A stretch of 13,721 nucleotides of DNA from Dehalococcoidia bacterium (GTDB taxonomy: Bacteria > Chloroflexota > Dehalococcoidia > SZUA-161). The stretch lies in contig JACUUS010000050.1 in NCBI GenBank assembly GCA_014859215.1, positions 1-13,721 of the forward strand, in the 5' to 3' direction. This document shows positions 1 to 6,572 of this stretch, in pieces (the stretch's first letter is position 1; every line of letters begins with the position of its first letter). Below the pieces are notes generated by a model. It had not been told where the DNA came from and ran no database searches. It was given only the letters and a program-made list of their open reading frames with translations. A program made the translations under genes and the position numbers.

Positions 1-364
1 TCAGGAGAGGGAGAAAACTGGGATCAAATCGCTCAAGGTGAGATATAACAAGGTATTCGGCTATTATATCGAGGTCTCTAAGTCCAATCTTTCTCAAGTA
101 CCCGCTGAGTACATTCGCAAGCAGACGCTGGTAGGGGCGGAGCGCTTCTTCACCCCCGAACTCAAGGAATATGAGTCGCTGATTCTCAATGCCCAGGATA
201 GGGTCACTGAGCTTGAAGGCAGTATCTTCCGCCAGGTCTGCCACCAGGTTAGCGCTGCCGCTGAGCGCATACTGGAAGTGGCTTGCGCTGTGGCCCAAAT
301 AGATGTCTTCTCGTCCCTTGCCTCAGAAGCGGTGCCTATAATTGGACTCGGGATGCGGGTGTAA
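1..364 (+). pseudogene. mutS: DNA mismatch repair protein MutS, internal fragment (3' part lost)
   Basis: The frame is open from base 2 at the left edge to a TAA at 362-364. It encodes the MutS core/clamp region: a KSLKVRYNKVFGYYIEVSKS-type motif followed by RKQTLVGAERFFTPELKEYE, both highly characteristic of MutS. Homology continues to about base 336 (AQIDVFSSLASEA). In intact MutS the lever and ATPase domain (Walker A, Walker B, dimerisation helices) would follow, but here the frame gives a few unrelated residues and stops 10 bases into a tRNA gene. The product would lack ATPase activity and could not support mismatch repair. The 5' end lies outside the window, so only the 3' break is visible. 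The break may be a genuine rearrangement, an element inserted into mutS, or an assembly join. Confidence 0.85.
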
Positions 365-429
365 CTCAGTGGTAGAGTATTTGCTTCCCAAGCAAAGAGT
401 CGTGGGTTCGAATCCCATCACCCGCTCCA
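355..429 (+). tRNA. tRNA-Gly (anticodon CCC)
   Basis: A complete cloverleaf of 75 bases including an encoded CCA end. The acceptor stem is GCGGGTG paired perfectly with CACCCGC. The D arm is ACTC/GAGT around AGTGGTA, the anticodon arm is TTTGC-TTCCCAA-GCAAA, the variable loop is GAGTC, and the T arm is GTGGG-TTCGAAT-CCCAT with one G-T pair at its base. The loop places CCC at positions 34-36, reading glycine codon GGG. The gene begins about 18 bases after mutS homology ends, and the residual mutS frame runs into it. No convincing terminator was seen downstream, only a small TGCC-GCAA-GGCA hairpin near 453-464. Confidence 0.95.
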
Positions 430-534
430 CGAAGCTAATCCCGTGCCGCAAGGCATAGATTGACCGTTTAACTCCTGAGAACCTTGTTCCCCCCACGGAC
501 CTCCATTCGCTGTCTTTTCAGCACTGTACCATTG

Positions 535-1242
535 TCAGTGAAGCTTAAGGATTGCCACAGCCCCACCTAAATCGGGCGGCTTCTGACCTAGCTTCCAGCC
601 AGTGCCGGTCGTTTCACAGAATGCGTAAAGTCTATCGCCATCCCTATAGTAGGTAAGCGGATAATGGAGGTTCCAGCCGTCCACAATTGCTTGTGAGATT
701 GCGACTCCAGCCGCCATATGTGCATCTTGAGTGAGATGCAAGAGAACTACACCATAACCCATACCTCTAACTATGGATGCAAAAAGGATTGAAGTATCCT
801 CGCAGTCGCCACCACCGTCCACAATAGTCTCTACAGGATACCGGGGATAGTTGTCATACCCGGTGGTGACTTTGTCACTCGTGTAAGGCATGCTCTGCAC
901 GAACGATAGAACAAAACCAATGGTTTGCCACTCACCCCAGTTATGATCGTCCGCTATTTGCGAGAATCGACCCGCGAGCCGGTTGAGCCATTCGTCATCG
1001 TCTGGATTGAGGACAAACTCGCTATAGGGCTGCTGCCTGCTCCTATCTCTAAAGTACTGGTAAGCCGTTATTGGTATGCGGGCTTCATATTCCCATCTCC
1101 GTTGGTCGAAAGTCCATTCATACCGCACTTCGAAGTATTCTGAAGTCTCTGTTCTTGCGAATGCGGGAGGCTCGGATTCCCAAAGCGTATCTAATACCAG
1201 AACAAAAATGACAATGCCGATTCCGGCCAGAGTAATTAGCAC
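535..1242 (-). CDS. Membrane-anchored transglutaminase-like cysteine protease-fold protein
   Basis: Residues 2-18 from the GTG start form one hydrophobic membrane segment, and the rest would lie outside the cytoplasm. The C-terminal half resembles transglutaminase-like domains: GGGDCEDTS carries the likely catalytic Cys147, DAHMAAGV the likely His175, and FCETTGTGWKLG the acidic third residue (Glu210 is my candidate). The segment MPYTSDKVTTGYDNYPRYPV just before the Cys is typical of a prokaryotic subfamily of unknown substrate. The start is uncertain. GTG at 1242 has no ribosome binding site, while the frame stays open upstream with a charged, cytoplasm-like stretch. A GGAGGG at 1328-1333 lies 10 bases before an in-frame CTG at 1315-1317, which would add 25 residues. 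The fold is fairly sure; the activity (peptidase, cross-linking or none) is unknown. Confidence 0.75.
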   Translation of the reverse strand: MLITLAGIGIVIFVLVLDTLWESEPPAFARTETSEYFEVRYEWTFDQRRWEYEARIPITAYQYFRDRSRQQPYSEFVLNPDDDEWLNRLAGRFSQIADDHNWGEWQTIGFVLSFVQSMPYTSDKVTTGYDNYPRYPVETIVDGGGDCEDTSILFASIVRGMGYGVVLLHLTQDAHMAAGVAISQAIVDGWNLHYPLTYYRDGDRLYAFCETTGTGWKLGQKPPDLGGAVAILKLH

Positions 1243-1448
1243 GAGGGACAGGCAACCGCAACCGGTTTTCCGCTTATGCCTTTCCGGCTCATCAATGTCC
1301 GACTGGGCTTTGTACAGCGACGTTCTACCCTCCAGAGCTGGACCAGCCTATTATCTTGTACTGATATGAGGCTGTAGCTGAGTGCAGTGACTCACAATTG
1401 TATGGACAAGGGGCGCGGGAGAATCACGGCAAGCGCACCGCTCAAGGT

Positions 1449-1607
1449 TTACGATACCAGCAGTCTGTACGCGAGATAGATGCCCAGAGCAATCAGCAGC
1501 GCAACAATGGCGATCTTAACGAGACAGCCCTTAATGAATCTAAGGATGAAAATGAAGGCAACAAAGGCGACAACGCCTATCAGGACCAGAATAAGTGTTT
1601 CGTTCAT
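1449..1607 (-). CDS. Small two-helix membrane protein of unknown function (52 aa)
   Basis: An ATG at 1605-1607 opens a 52-codon frame ending in TAA. The protein begins MNETLILVLIGVVAF. It has two hydrophobic segments, about residues 4-22 and 29-51, joined by a short positive turn (RFIKGC). The alternation of hydrophobic and single charged residues looks like a real membrane hairpin. No strong Shine-Dalgarno sequence precedes the ATG, which lowers confidence. It lies between the MFS remnant and the transglutaminase-like gene on the same strand. I do not recognise a family. It could be a genuine small membrane protein or a relic. Confidence 0.5.
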   Translation of the reverse strand: MNETLILVLIGVVAFVAFIFILRFIKGCLVKIAIVALLIALGIYLAYRLLVS

Positions 1608-1640
1608 CAGTCTGTAGAAAATATAGCGACGTGCAAGAGA

Positions 1641-1675
1641 CGTGTCAAATAAAGAGGCACGCGGCTTCAGCGCGT
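1641..1675 (-). terminator. Possible weak terminator after the MFS remnant
   Basis: Read on the minus strand, ACGCG-CTGAAGC-CGCGT (1659-1675) can form a 5-bp stem, followed by GCCTCTTTATTTG with several Ts. The hairpin overlaps the stop codon of the MFS remnant. The stem is short and the T tract is interrupted, so this is tentative. Confidence 0.25.
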
Positions 1676-2065
1676 CAGGATATCTGAGTCTTCACGCGCT
1701 TCATGTTTACTTCCTGGACCGCCGCTCCCGCCGGTCAAGCAAAAAAATGCTGGAATTGCGATAAGCATTGCCACTGCCAACACGATGAAGGGCAGACTGT
1801 ATCCACCGCTCCAATCCCTTAGAACTCCCACGAGAATGGGTGCTATAAAGCCTCCAATTGTCATGATGCCCACAAAAAGGCCTTGAATAGTGCCAAAAGA
1901 ACGAAGGCCAAAATAAGATGCCAGCAAGACAGGGCGTAGCGCGATGATCCCACCTTCGTTCAACATTCGCAAAGGTATAGTGAAGATACCAGGGGTCATC
2001 GACAAGGTCACCCGCCGGAGTACAGCACCTGAACGCCTGGCAACCTCACGTTCACTATACTTCAA
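1667..2065 (-). pseudogene. MFS transporter, C-terminal remnant
   Basis: Residues 38-111 match the last part of an MFS permease: a loop with YFGLRSFGTIQGL, a helix at about 58-82 ending in PILVGVLRDWSGGYS (the conserved P..xG...D..G.Y signature before the last helix), then a final helix at about 90-111 and a hydrophilic tail. A normal MFS protein is about 400 residues with 12 helices; only two remain. The first 37 residues do not look like a helix of the family and may be a relic of the central loop. The best available start is TTG at 2065, with an in-frame TGA only six codons upstream, and the SDR gene ends 30 bases away. This points to a large 5' or internal deletion. The original substrate cannot be told. 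Confidence 0.7.
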
Positions 2066-2095
2066 ACCACCCAGGAGACTGATTCACCTGCAGTC

Positions 2096-2869
2096 TCATA
2101 TGCTGTCCGGGCAGACTGTCGCGTCTATTCCACCGTCAATGTAGATTATACTGCCGTGAATATACGAGGACTCCGCGCCGCACAGAAAGGCGACCAGGCC
2201 CGCTATTTCGGCAGGGTCTGCCAGGCGCCCGAGCGGGATTTCCATGTTAGCGACGCCGTCGCGGGTATTCGGGTCCTCGAGTATTCTTTGGAGCATGGGC
2301 GTCTTTGTATTCCCGGGCGCAATTCCATTCAGCCGCACTCCGGCTTTTCCCCACACCGACGCGCGCTTTCGTACCGCCCGACCCAGGGCCAGCTTGGACC
2401 CTACGTAGGCCAGGGACGCGGCGAAGAATGCGTCGGGCATCTGATCGACAATCTCTGCCGCTCCATGTTCATCGTGTTGAAGCAGGGCCTGCATGAAGGG
2501 ACTACCGTCTAGCTGCAGCCATTGCATCGAGTTAGACAGGACCAAAACCGCGCAGGGACTGCTTCCCTGTTGCAGCTCCTCGAAAAGACCGTCCAGCAGG
2601 TCGACCGTTCCGAAGTAGTTTACGGATGCGATCAGCGACGGTGGGCGTGTATCGGTCGCCAGTCCCGCACAGGCCACGAAGCGATCGATGGTAAGCCCCC
2701 TCCGCTTCACGCCGGCAATTGCGGCCTCCCTGCCCTCGCGGGTCGAAAGGTCCGCGATTATCTCGGCATCTCTGATATCAATGCCGATGACCGTATCTCC
2801 ATCATGCTCGAAGCGTTTGCGAACAGCCGCCCCGATGCCTGAAGCTGATCCTGTCACAACTGTGCTCAT
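2096..2869 (-). CDS. Short-chain dehydrogenase/reductase, 3-alpha-hydroxysteroid dehydrogenase/carbonyl reductase-like
   Basis: A classical SDR of 257 residues, the usual length. The Rossmann nucleotide-binding motif TGSASGIG is at residues 6-13, and Asp31 after the second strand (GIDIRD) suggests NAD(H). CAGL at 67-70, Asn84 (SVNYFG), Ser112 or Ser114 and the Tyr155-x3-Lys159 pair form the catalytic set, followed by APGNTKTP. The stretches GIDIRDAEIIADLSTREGR and HGSIIYIDGGIDA resemble Comamonas-type 3-alpha-hydroxysteroid dehydrogenase/carbonyl reductase, which interconverts 3-hydroxy and 3-oxo groups on steroids and reduces other carbonyls. That subfamily call is from memory of the family, and the real substrate is unknown. 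The ATG at 2869 is chosen because GAGGAG (2875-2880) lies five bases upstream; a longer reading to 2902 has no such support. A palindrome upstream suggests a local regulator. The gene ends 30 bases before an MFS remnant, possibly a former transport partner. Confidence 0.88.
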   Translation of the reverse strand: MSTVVTGSASGIGAAVRKRFEHDGDTVIGIDIRDAEIIADLSTREGREAAIAGVKRRGLTIDRFVACAGLATDTRPPSLIASVNYFGTVDLLDGLFEELQQGSSPCAVLVLSNSMQWLQLDGSPFMQALLQHDEHGAAEIVDQMPDAFFAASLAYVGSKLALGRAVRKRASVWGKAGVRLNGIAPGNTKTPMLQRILEDPNTRDGVANMEIPLGRLADPAEIAGLVAFLCGAESSYIHGSIIYIDGGIDATVCPDSI

Positions 2870-2920
2870 TCGGTCTCCTCTGCACTTGCGCCCGGTTATC
2901 ACTCAATACGATTTCGATCG

Positions 2921-2936
2921 CCTTGTTCGAACAAGG
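2921..2936. promoter_or_regulatory. Perfect 16-bp palindrome, candidate operator for the SDR gene
   Basis: CCTTGTTCGAACAAGG is a perfect inverted repeat with no spacer, about 52 bases upstream of the SDR start codon. This is the usual size and place for a dimeric repressor site (TetR-like or similar). No regulator gene is adjacent. On the minus strand TTGTTC inside it could serve as a weak -35 hexamer, but no good -10 follows. It is not the Gram-positive LexA box, whose GAAC/GTTC half-sites face the other way. Confidence 0.45.
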
Positions 2937-2944
2937 AAGTGGCA

Positions 2945-2974
2945 GTGAAAATACCGTTTCACATGAAAGCGTGT
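2945..2974. promoter_or_regulatory. Overlapping GTGAAA/TTTCAC inverted repeats upstream of the SDR operator
   Basis: GTGAAA-N6-TTTCAC (2945-2962) is immediately followed by ATGAAAG, which makes a second inverted repeat TTTCA-CA-TGAAA sharing the middle half-site. Three related half-sites in 30 bases look like a protein-binding cluster, but this could also be chance in an AT-rich stretch. The rest of the 298-base gap between the SDR start and the GAF gene (2870-3167) shows no gene and no convincing terminator. Confidence 0.25.
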
Positions 2975-3167
2975 AAAGCCCAGGAAAGACTTGCCCGAAT
3001 ATGGTACCTGAATATTAGAGGTCAGAGCACTCGGAAGTCAACCGGACAGCGGAGGCAGCAGAATCTCTGCCATTGGCCAGGGTCGCACCCAGCGTATGGG
3101 GTCTTGCGCGGCATGATGCGCCGGAAATATCCGCCCCCGGGGACTTACTGCAGCGGCTGCCTGAAAA

Positions 3168-3767
3168 TCAGTTCCTCGAACCCCTGTCAGGCCGGATGGC
3201 AAGTTCTTCGCTGGGGGAGCCCGGAGAAAACAGTTCGAGCTCCTTTTCGGTCAGGTTGGCTACCAGTTCCACGTAGTGTGCCTGGGCATGCCGCAATGCT
3301 TCCTCCGCCAGCTTCAGGTCGATTGCCGCGGCAGCGATTGAAGCTACGGCTACAAGAGTCTGCAGGTCCTGCTCGCTGAAATCGCTACCGTCCACCCTGT
3401 TAAGGACCTCGATAACCCCTATGAGCTTGCCGCGAGCCACCAGCGGCGCGCAAAGGATGGACCGGGTAGTGAAGCCGGTTATCTCATCCATGTCCTTACA
3501 GAAGCGTTCATCTGCCGTTACATCGTTTACCATGACCGGCTTGCCGTGGAGGGCCACCCAGCCCGAAATACCCGTCTCAGTGCCGAGTCTCGCTTCCTTC
3601 AGTATGCCCTGCGCGGGACCGCCAACGAACTGGAAACAGAGCTCGTGATTTTCCTGGTCCGCTAGAAGCACGGATGAAGCCGAAGCCTTCAATGTCTGTT
3701 CTGTCACCGCAAGGATGTCCTCGATCAGACACTGGATATAGGTGATGTTGTGCTGAAGCAATTGCAT
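3168..3767 (-). CDS. Stand-alone GAF-domain protein
   Basis: A 199-residue protein that is almost entirely one GAF domain (about residues 12-150), followed by a predicted amphipathic helix (KLAEEALRHAQAHYVELV) and a polar tail. There is no kinase, cyclase, HD or DNA-binding output domain. It closely resembles the GAF domain of the preceding gene: both have LKASASSVLL, GIxGWVA, VNDVxADERFC, TGFxTRSxxCAPL and GVIEV. A tandem duplication is therefore likely. The segment VLNRVDGSDFSEQDL resembles the NK-x(n)-F-x3-D pattern of cyclic-nucleotide-binding GAF domains, with Arg for Lys. The start is ATG 3767, with AGGAGG at 3779-3784; an upstream TTG at 3800 would overlap the neighbour and lacks a site. 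It is the last gene of a four-gene signalling cluster and probably acts as a cytoplasmic sensor or adaptor. Confidence 0.82.
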   Translation of the reverse strand: MQLLQHNITYIQCLIEDILAVTEQTLKASASSVLLADQENHELCFQFVGGPAQGILKEARLGTETGISGWVALHGKPVMVNDVTADERFCKDMDEITGFTTRSILCAPLVARGKLIGVIEVLNRVDGSDFSEQDLQTLVAVASIAAAAIDLKLAEEALRHAQAHYVELVANLTEKELELFSPGSPSEELAIRPDRGSRN

Positions 3768-3789
3768 GAACGAAATATCCTCCTGTCTC

Positions 3790-5013
3790 TTAAGTCGCAA
3801 CGGCCGGGGCGCTTTCCGCCTTTTTCCTGAAACCCTTCTCTACTCCTGGTCGAAGCCTTTTCTCGAAGCCGCGAATAAACGCCTCAACGGCAGTCGGGCA
3901 CAGCTGCGTCCCGGAGCAGTTGCGAAGCTCGCAGATCGCCCGCTGCGTATCCAGCGCCGCACGATATGGACGGTTTGTGGTCATAGTATCCAGAGCATCT
4001 CCAACGGCAAGAAGCCGGGCGCCTACCGGAATATCGTCGCCCTTCAGCCTCGCCGGGTAACCGGTACCGTCATACCTTTCATGATGGTAGAGAATAAGGG
4101 GTCTGGCGGGGCTCAGGAAGGGAATGCCCTCAATGATGCCGGCGCCGATCACAGGGTGTTCGCGCATAATGCGGTATTCCTGCGTGGTAAGAGGCCCGGC
4201 CTTACCCAGCAGACTGTCGGGGATGCCTATCTTCCCTATATCGTGAAGGATGCCTGCGTACTCGAGGACCTGCAAATCTTTTGGGGGAAGTGAAAGCTCC
4301 ATGCCTGCAGCCATGGCGAATCGCACGACTCGCTGAGAGTGCCCGCGAGTGTAGGGGTCTTTGGCATCGACAGCCGCGGCAAGCGCCCTGATGGTGCTCT
4401 TGTACGCTTCCACCAGCGACTGATGCAGCCTGCTGTTGTCTATCGCTATCGCCGCAGTCGAAGCCACCGAGACCAGGGCATCCAGGTCACCCGCTGTGAA
4501 GCAACCTCCGTCGAGCTTGTTGATCACTTCGATCACGCCCATGACCTCGTCATGGACGATTAGCGGTGCGCAGATCATCGACCTCGTTAGAAATCCCGTG
4601 GCGCTGTCCACATCGCTGCAAAAGCGCTCATCAGCGGAAACATCATTTACTACGAGCGGCTCCCTGTGTTTGGCAACCCAGCCCGCTATGCCGGAGTCAA
4701 TATCAAGCGTCACCTTTCTTACCGCTTCGCCTGCTTCGCCGTCGGCGAATTCGAAGCGCATTTGCCGGTTTTCCCGGTCCAGCAATAGCACCGATGAGGC
4801 TGAAGCCTTCAACGCCTCCCGGGTCATGGTCACGACTTCATCGACGACGCCGGATGCTCTGGACAACGACGTTGCTATTTTGCCCACTTCGCACAAGAGA
4901 TTGAGCCTTGCATCCTGCTCGGGGGCGTTCCTCGCCTGGCTCCCTGTCGGCCGCGCGGTCATGCGGGAGGGATGGCTGACATGCTCTTTTGTTTTGGCGG
5001 ATAGTTCAACCAT
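3790..5013 (-). CDS. GAF-HD-GYP domain protein, probable cyclic-di-GMP phosphodiesterase
   Basis: A 407-residue cytoplasmic protein with a GAF domain at about residues 38-192 and an HD-GYP domain at about 205-385. The metal and signature residues are present: His225 (RGHS), His257-Asp258 in HDIGKIGIPD, His286 (REHP), His310-His311 (YHHERYDGTGYP, with GYP at 318-320) and Asp339 (AVGDALD), then NRPYR. HD-GYP proteins hydrolyse cyclic-di-GMP to pGpG or GMP, and the complete motif set suggests an active enzyme. The GAF domain carries INKLDGGCFTAGDL, close to the NKFDE-type cyclic nucleotide signature but with Leu in place of Glu. The gene starts 17 bases after the FecR-domain gene and is followed after 22 bases by a paralogous GAF protein, which implies one transcript. 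The ATG at 5013 has a purine-rich upstream stretch (GGGGAG, GGGAAA). Confidence 0.9.
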   Translation of the reverse strand: MVELSAKTKEHVSHPSRMTARPTGSQARNAPEQDARLNLLCEVGKIATSLSRASGVVDEVVTMTREALKASASSVLLLDRENRQMRFEFADGEAGEAVRKVTLDIDSGIAGWVAKHREPLVVNDVSADERFCSDVDSATGFLTRSMICAPLIVHDEVMGVIEVINKLDGGCFTAGDLDALVSVASTAAIAIDNSRLHQSLVEAYKSTIRALAAAVDAKDPYTRGHSQRVVRFAMAAGMELSLPPKDLQVLEYAGILHDIGKIGIPDSLLGKAGPLTTQEYRIMREHPVIGAGIIEGIPFLSPARPLILYHHERYDGTGYPARLKGDDIPVGARLLAVGDALDTMTTNRPYRAALDTQRAICELRNCSGTQLCPTAVEAFIRGFEKRLRPGVEKGFRKKAESAPAVAT

Positions 5014-5030
5014 TTAGTTTCCCAACTCCC

Positions 5031-6437
5031 CTAATTCTGGCTCGCGCACAGGAAGTGCGCCATAACTGCCTCAGCCTGGTCCATGACAATGGTGCTTACC
5101 GGCGAGTACGGATCAGTGACTTTCCCCGACCACTTATCGAAGTCACACCCCGGATCTGGTCTGGCAACGAGTGTGACAACGGATCCGGTGCGGTAGGAGA
5201 ATAACCCCTGACCGGGGGCGGAAACACAACCGCCGTTGCTGCTGACCAGTGCCAGTACATATTCACGTTCCGTGCCAGCCGGCTCACCCGGTTCGTCCGA
5301 CGGGTGGACAGGTACCGGAGATGCTTCCACAGGCCGGGTAATCACAATCTTCTCAGGCATCCTGTCTCCCAGCGGGGCTTTCTGTCCCACGACAGCCCGC
5401 ATTGACTGGCCGTCCACGACTTCTACATGGACCGGAATCACCCACGCAGTGCCGTCAGAAAGCCTGTACTCCCTGTAGTGTGTGAAGACAGACTCTCCCC
5501 CCCGGAATCCTTCGAGGACAAATCGAATCAGACCATCAGCGACGCAGCGCATGACCACGAAATAGTCGCCCGGCTCCGGGTCGGGGATCGTTACTACCTG
5601 AAGCCCGTCTGAAGGTGACGTGGACTGTGCTCCGGATATCTGGTTAAAGGAGAATCCGTCAGGCAGAAAACCTATGCTCGCACCTGTAGGATCGATTACC
5701 GAGACAAATGCAGGCGCGCTCACTGCGAACATCAGCGCGTTCTCGCTTGGCCGCACCGGCGACAGTTCAGACGGAGATGCTCCAGTCTCCACGCGCACTT
5801 CATGTCCGGCAGCTACGCTCACCTCCTCCCCCTGTGCTGTCACGCTTACAAGCCCCTCTATGGTCCGTACCACGGTCAAGCCTGTTTCCGCGACCTCAAT
5901 CTCAAATAGAGTGCCCCGCACCAGAGCTGTGGCTGACGGCGTCTGTATTTCGTACCTGGACCCCGGGTCTGCCATCTGAACTACCCGGCTCCAGGTCTTT
6001 CCCAACCACTGCTGGAGGGCAATTACCGTGCCTTCTGCACCGGCGGACTCCAGCCGCTGAATTTGCAGATCGGTATCAGGCTCAAGCCTTATAGTGCTGC
6101 CCTCAAAAAAGGTAAGCAGAGCGAACGAGTCCGGGCCGGTTCTGACCCTGGAGCCTGCCTGCAGGACTACGCCGTCACCGGCTTCTCCCCATGAGCCGGA
6201 CCCCGAGTCTTGAATTTCGGCGCGGCCGCTCAGGATGGTGAGCGTGCATTGTGAGGCCAGGGCGGGAGTGGCCGAGAGGCTGAAACTAACAAGCAGGCAT
6301 CCGGCGATGGCTATTACAAGAAGCAAAGCAAGAACCGATGGCAAGGCGAGTATGCGAGGACCGCCCAGGAAACGTGCCAGGACTCTTCTCCCTCCGAGTC
6401 TTTCCTTCAAGTCAGCTTCTTGACTTCTCGAAGGCAT
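5031..6437 (-). CDS. FecR-domain membrane-anchored protein with C-terminal InlB-type repeat
   Basis: 468 residues from the ATG at 6437, which has AGGAG at 6443-6447 five bases upstream; an earlier start at 6488 lacks one. Residues 1-30 are polar and basic, about 31-61 form a membrane segment or uncleaved signal anchor ending in ATPALA, and the rest is exported. A FecR domain spans about 66-185 (SGRAEIQ, AGSRVRTGPDSFALLTF, EGSTIRLEPDT, TPSATALVRGT), followed by a beta-rich middle, a Pro-rich linker (370-388) and, at about 391-464, a bacterial beta-repeat of the InlB/List type (GGCVSAPGQG, FDKWSGKV, VMDQAEAVMAHF). FecR was named for iron-citrate anti-sigma regulation, but stand-alone FecR domains also occur beside CHASE2 cyclases, as here. 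A role as an extracytoplasmic sensor or wall-binding partner of the cyclase is inference. Confidence 0.83.
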   Translation of the reverse strand: MPSRSQEADLKERLGGRRVLARFLGGPRILALPSVLALLLVIAIAGCLLVSFSLSATPALASQCTLTILSGRAEIQDSGSGSWGEAGDGVVLQAGSRVRTGPDSFALLTFFEGSTIRLEPDTDLQIQRLESAGAEGTVIALQQWLGKTWSRVVQMADPGSRYEIQTPSATALVRGTLFEIEVAETGLTVVRTIEGLVSVTAQGEEVSVAAGHEVRVETGASPSELSPVRPSENALMFAVSAPAFVSVIDPTGASIGFLPDGFSFNQISGAQSTSPSDGLQVVTIPDPEPGDYFVVMRCVADGLIRFVLEGFRGGESVFTHYREYRLSDGTAWVIPVHVEVVDGQSMRAVVGQKAPLGDRMPEKIVITRPVEASPVPVHPSDEPGEPAGTEREYVLALVSSNGGCVSAPGQGLFSYRTGSVVTLVARPDPGCDFDKWSGKVTDPYSPVSTIVMDQAEAVMAHFLCASQN

Positions 6438-6496
6438 CAAGGCTCCTTTCCGGGCAAACCGGCAACGAACGGGTGAGGTTCGAGGCAAAGATTCAA

Positions 6497-6513
6497 GTGG
6501 GAAAGCTTCCCAC
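6497..6513. terminator. Short palindromic hairpin between cyclase and FecR genes
   Basis: GTGGGAAAGCTTCCCAC is a perfect inverted repeat except for its central base. It lies in the 135-base gap after the cyclase stop. On the minus strand it is followed by TTGAATCTTT, which is only weakly T-rich. It may cause partial termination or stabilise the upstream message, or it may be a protein site. Confidence 0.3.
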
Positions 6514-6572
6514 AGGCTTTCAGTCTCCTCGCAGCCATTCCTTCAACCTGACTCCCAGACTCGATGTCCCTT

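Noticed and set aside
1398..1652. An 84-codon plus-strand frame
   Set aside because: It is highly polar and lies antisense to the 52-residue membrane hairpin, whose hydrophobic pattern is the more believable coding signal.
2921..2936. LexA/SOS box
   Set aside because: The half-sites point inward as GTTC-GAAC without a spacer, unlike the GAAC-N4-GTTC box of Gram-positive LexA, and the gene is not a DNA repair gene.
4436..5017. A 193-codon plus-strand frame opposite the HD-GYP gene
   Set aside because: It is low-complexity, Ser/Thr-rich antisense of the GAF domain with no ribosome binding site or family match.
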